Positions 61,645 through 64,000 of a stretch of 64,000 bases of DNA are shown in pieces. Position numbers and translations under genes: made by a program. This stretch comes from Agarivorans sp050870875 (GTDB lineage: Bacteria > Pseudomonadota > Gammaproteobacteria > Enterobacterales > Celerinatantimonadaceae). How positions within the stretch are numbered: the stretch's first letter is position 1; every line of letters begins with the position of its first letter. Below the pieces are notes generated by a model. The model saw nothing but the letters and a program-made list of their open reading frames with translations. It made no database searches and was not told the origin of the DNA. The stretch covers positions 1,860,001 to 1,924,000 of the forward strand of contig NZ_CP194041.2 in NCBI RefSeq assembly GCF_050870875.2. Direction: 5' to 3'.

Positions 61645-62731
61645 ATATATTTTGTTTTCTGAGCACGAGTCTTATTATCGTGAGTTAGGTCTTGAAAATG
61701 TAGCTGACTATGATTTTGTATTTGATGGAGCTAGATTATATAAGAATGACTTCGTCTCTTTTAATCGATATGAGGCGTTTGTTTGCGCTTTTTATACATT
61801 ACCACATAATGTAGTTATAACTCTGAAGTTTAATCGCTTAGGGAAGAAAACTATATTATGTTCTGATGGTTTGTTTGATTTTGCGAATGCAATTGAAAAT
61901 GTAATGGTAAAAAAGTACGATTGTGTGATGTACCACCCTATCATTCAAGATTTTTTTCTATGTATAGGAAGTCGTGAAAAAGATTATTTTAATAGTTCGA
62001 ATGGGCGGGCAAAGGTTTGTTATTATTTACCTAGAAGAGTTTTATCAAGTAAAGAAATTATGAATATTCCCACTGAACCTCGGGTGTTGATCACCACAGC
62101 TAATACTGCCTACTTTAATAATTCCGAGTTTATTAGGCTAAAAAATTTGCTTATTGACGCGATTGATGTATTGATTTGTGAGGAAATAAAATTTTCATTA
62201 CGTATTTTTGATACTGCTTTGTATCGTGCGATTAGCGATAAATTTGATGTTATTTTACATAATGATATAAGTAAGTCATTTGAGAATACAGTTTGTTATT
62301 ACTCTTCTGTGATTACTACTCCAAGTAGTGTTGCAATTACAGCTATGTTTCAACAAAGGTCTGTCGCATTGTTAGTTTATAGAGATACTCCAATGCTCTT
62401 TCAAACAGGTTGGTTATTCTCTTCAAAAGATGTAATTAAAGATTCGTTATCTGGTTTTTTATCATTTGATGAAACAAGAATGTTGATTCAATCAAATTTT
62501 TTAAAAGGCTATTTGTCTGATCATAATATATCAGAAAATATCATTAATATTGTTGAAAATAATAGTTTCGTTTCTAGACATGAAGAATTGCTGACTAAAC
62601 ATATTAACGTTAGTCTAGCAAATATGTTGGACTCAAAATTCAATCTAAATGTCGAATGGTTTATTAGAAGAATTTACTTGAAATTTAGACATTCAAAGTG
62701 GATAAAAAAGTTTAAATTGTCGATTCGATAA
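61637..62731 (+). CDS. Uncharacterised protein in the polysaccharide locus
   Basis: 364 residues, not recognised. It has no signal peptide or transmembrane helix. VLITTANTAYFNNSEFIRL at about 152 resembles the start of a second Rossmann domain. TTPSSVAITAMFQQRSVALLVYRDTP, near 233, recalls the donor-site loop of GT-B enzymes of the sialyl- or polysialyltransferase or CDP-glycerol transferase kind. A basic C-terminal tail follows. It overlaps one GT4 gene and precedes another, so a glycosyltransferase of an unfamiliar family is the best guess. Confidence 0.7.
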   Translation: MTKYILFSEHESYYRELGLENVADYDFVFDGARLYKNDFVSFNRYEAFVCAFYTLPHNVVITLKFNRLGKKTILCSDGLFDFANAIENVMVKKYDCVMYHPIIQDFFLCIGSREKDYFNSSNGRAKVCYYLPRRVLSSKEIMNIPTEPRVLITTANTAYFNNSEFIRLKNLLIDAIDVLICEEIKFSLRIFDTALYRAISDKFDVILHNDISKSFENTVCYYSSVITTPSSVAITAMFQQRSVALLVYRDTPMLFQTGWLFSSKDVIKDSLSGFLSFDETRMLIQSNFLKGYLSDHNISENIINIVENNSFVSRHEELLTKHINVSLANMLDSKFNLNVEWFIRRIYLKFRHSKWIKKFKLSIR

Positions 62732-62748
62732 ATACGTATGGAATTTAT

Positions 62749-63852
62749 ATGAAGAAAATATTGCATTTACAGTTGCTTCCTCTATTGAGTGGGGTTCAAA
62801 GAGTTAGTTTGAACGAAATTCAAGAGATTCTCCAAGAATTTTCTCATGATATTGAATATCAGATGGCTTGTAGCTCTTTTGGCCCTTTGACTAAGAAACT
62901 CGATGAAATTGGCGTTGTTACTCATGTTATCCCAACATTAAAAAGAGAGATATCGCCTTATAATGATATTGTTTCCATCTATCATATTTATAAGTTGGTT
63001 CGACGTGAAAAATATGATGTGGTTCATACTCATTCATCTAAGACCGGTTTCGTCGGACGCATTGCATCTAAATTGGCTGGCTCTAAGAAAATAATTCATA
63101 CAGTTCATGGTTTTTCATTTCCAGCAGCGAATAGCTTTTCTGCTAAATTATGTTTTTTTATAATGGAATGGTTAGCGAAATTTTTTACAGATCAGTTAAT
63201 TGTTTTAAATAATGCGGATCGAGAAATTGCGATTTACAAATTGGGATATAACAATAAAGCTGTTAAAGTAGTTCCAAATGGTGTTGATGTTGATTTATTC
63301 TCCCCAGCTGATAAAACCAGTAATGAATTCCGTATTGTTATGGTTGGTCGGCTATGGAAACAAAAAAACCCAATGTGCTTGTTGCGCGCTTTTAAGAAGG
63401 TTGTTGAAATCGATAGTTCTATTACTTTGGACTTTGTTGGAGATGGAGATCTTAGGCATGAAATGCTTTCTTTTATCGAAAATAACAATCTCTCGAGAAA
63501 TGTTAAAATAGTTGGATGGAAAGATGATGTATTTAACCTTCTGAATAGTTACGATCTATTTGTTCTTCCTTCTTTGTGGGAAGGTATGCCGTTGGCTATA
63601 CTAGAGGCTCAATCTTGCGGATTACCTACTGTTGTTTCTGATATTGCGGGAAATAGAGATTTAGTCACTGATGGTTTTAATGGCCTTTTATTCGAAACAA
63701 ACAATGACGATATTCTTTTTGAAGCAATGAAGCGTTTGTATTTAGATAGAAATGAGTTAAAGCGTTTCTCTAATAATGCTAGAAATAATGTGTTGCAAAA
63801 CTTTTCAAATAAGAAAAGAAATTTGGATGTGATGAGTATTTATTTGTCTTGA
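62749..63852 (+). CDS. Glycosyltransferase family 4
   Basis: A 367-residue GT4: GVQRVSLNEIQEIL, VHTHSSKTGFVGRIASKLAG, VHGFSFP, PNGVDVDLFSP, VGRLWKQKNP and the E-x7-E site WEGMPLAILEAQSCG. Similar to the terminal transferases of E. coli O-antigen clusters. It lies 17 bases after the unknown gene and 17 before the kdsA-like start. Confidence 0.93.
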   Translation: MKKILHLQLLPLLSGVQRVSLNEIQEILQEFSHDIEYQMACSSFGPLTKKLDEIGVVTHVIPTLKREISPYNDIVSIYHIYKLVRREKYDVVHTHSSKTGFVGRIASKLAGSKKIIHTVHGFSFPAANSFSAKLCFFIMEWLAKFFTDQLIVLNNADREIAIYKLGYNNKAVKVVPNGVDVDLFSPADKTSNEFRIVMVGRLWKQKNPMCLLRAFKKVVEIDSSITLDFVGDGDLRHEMLSFIENNNLSRNVKIVGWKDDVFNLLNSYDLFVLPSLWEGMPLAILEAQSCGLPTVVSDIAGNRDLVTDGFNGLLFETNNDDILFEAMKRLYLDRNELKRFSNNARNNVLQNFSNKKRNLDVMSIYLS

Positions 63853-63869
63853 ATTTATTTTGGAGATGT

Positions 63870-64000
63870 ATGTTTATAATTGCGGGTCCGTGTGTGATCG
63901 AATCTGAAAGTTTAGTTATTGATACCTTTGCTCAACTAAACGAGATAACAACAAAACTAGGTATAGAATATATAGCTAAATCTTCTTTTATTAAAGCTAA
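63870..64000 (+). CDS. kdsA: 3-deoxy-8-phosphooctulonate synthase KdsA (start only)
   Basis: Forty-three full codons are visible before the window ends. FIIAGPCVIESESL and IAKSSFIKA match the first strand and loop of KdsA (Aquifex KdsA has IAGPCAIESEEL and KSSFDKA). GGAG lies 5 bases before the ATG. The N-terminus is the short type, lacking the leader of E. coli KdsA. In this position it may be a second copy serving Kdo in the polysaccharide. Another DAHP-synthase-family enzyme is possible. Confidence 0.75.
   Translation, partial: MFIIAGPCVIESESLVIDTFAQLNEITTKLGIEYIAKSSFIKA

Noticed and set aside
1..64000. CRISPR arrays, insertion sequences, prophage or attachment sites
   Set aside because: No regularly spaced repeats, transposase, integrase or phage genes were seen on either strand.

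Overview
The window reads as a chromosomal segment of a marine-type gammaproteobacterium, probably in or near the Alteromonadales (Shewanella / Psychrobium / Agarivorans-like). This is inferred from gene order and protein character. The order fliJ-fliK-fliLMNOPQR-flhB-flhA-flhF-flhG-fliA-cheYZAB-motCD-parC-parP-cheW-DUF2802-ccm is typical of polarly flagellated gammaproteobacteria. Every supported gene lies on the + strand. No tRNA, rRNA, insertion sequence, prophage or CRISPR array was seen.

Region 1 (1-21892) is the second half of a polar flagellar and chemotaxis supercluster. It holds hook-length control (fliK), the C ring and export gate (fliL-flhB, flhA), the polar placement and number pair flhF/flhG, sigma-28 (fliA), the cytoplasmic chemotaxis pathway (cheY, Z, A, B, W), a second MotA/MotB-type stator pair (motC/motD) and a ParA/ParP pair that places chemoreceptor arrays at the pole. 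Two sites match the sigma-54 core (TGGC-N7-TTGC) exactly: one between fliJ and fliK and one in front of flhA. They suggest that RpoN controls both transcription units.

Region 2 (22516-29584) is a complete System I cytochrome c maturation operon, ccmABCDEFGHI. It follows a 620-base gene-free stretch and ends at a hairpin terminator. mlaA (outer-membrane lipid asymmetry) and an RssB-like response regulator follow (29761-31932).

Region 3 (32352-43102) holds dTDP-L-rhamnose synthesis (rfbA, rfbC, rfbD, rfbB), sulfate activation (cysD, cysN, an SLC13-type permease, cysC), a DHH phosphoesterase and a small outer-membrane beta-barrel.

Region 4 (43112-64000, running off the end) is a surface polysaccharide locus. 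It opens with rfaH, followed about 60 bases later by a perfect ops element (GGCGGTAGCGT). Then come export and chain-length genes (a large SLBB OtnA/Wza-like protein, Wzz), a WecA-type initiating transferase, and a GDP-sugar block: gmm, manC, manB, gmd, an Fcl/ColC homologue and ColD. ColD is recognisable by the His-His that replaces the PLP lysine, and it points to GDP-L-colitose. The distal part is visibly AT-rich: Wzx flippase, acetyltransferase, two GT2-like and two GT4-like glycosyltransferases, an EpsG-type Wzy polymerase, one protein I do not recognise, and the start of a KdsA-type Kdo-8-P synthase. The rhamnose and colitose genes together suggest an O-antigen or capsule that could carry both sugars.
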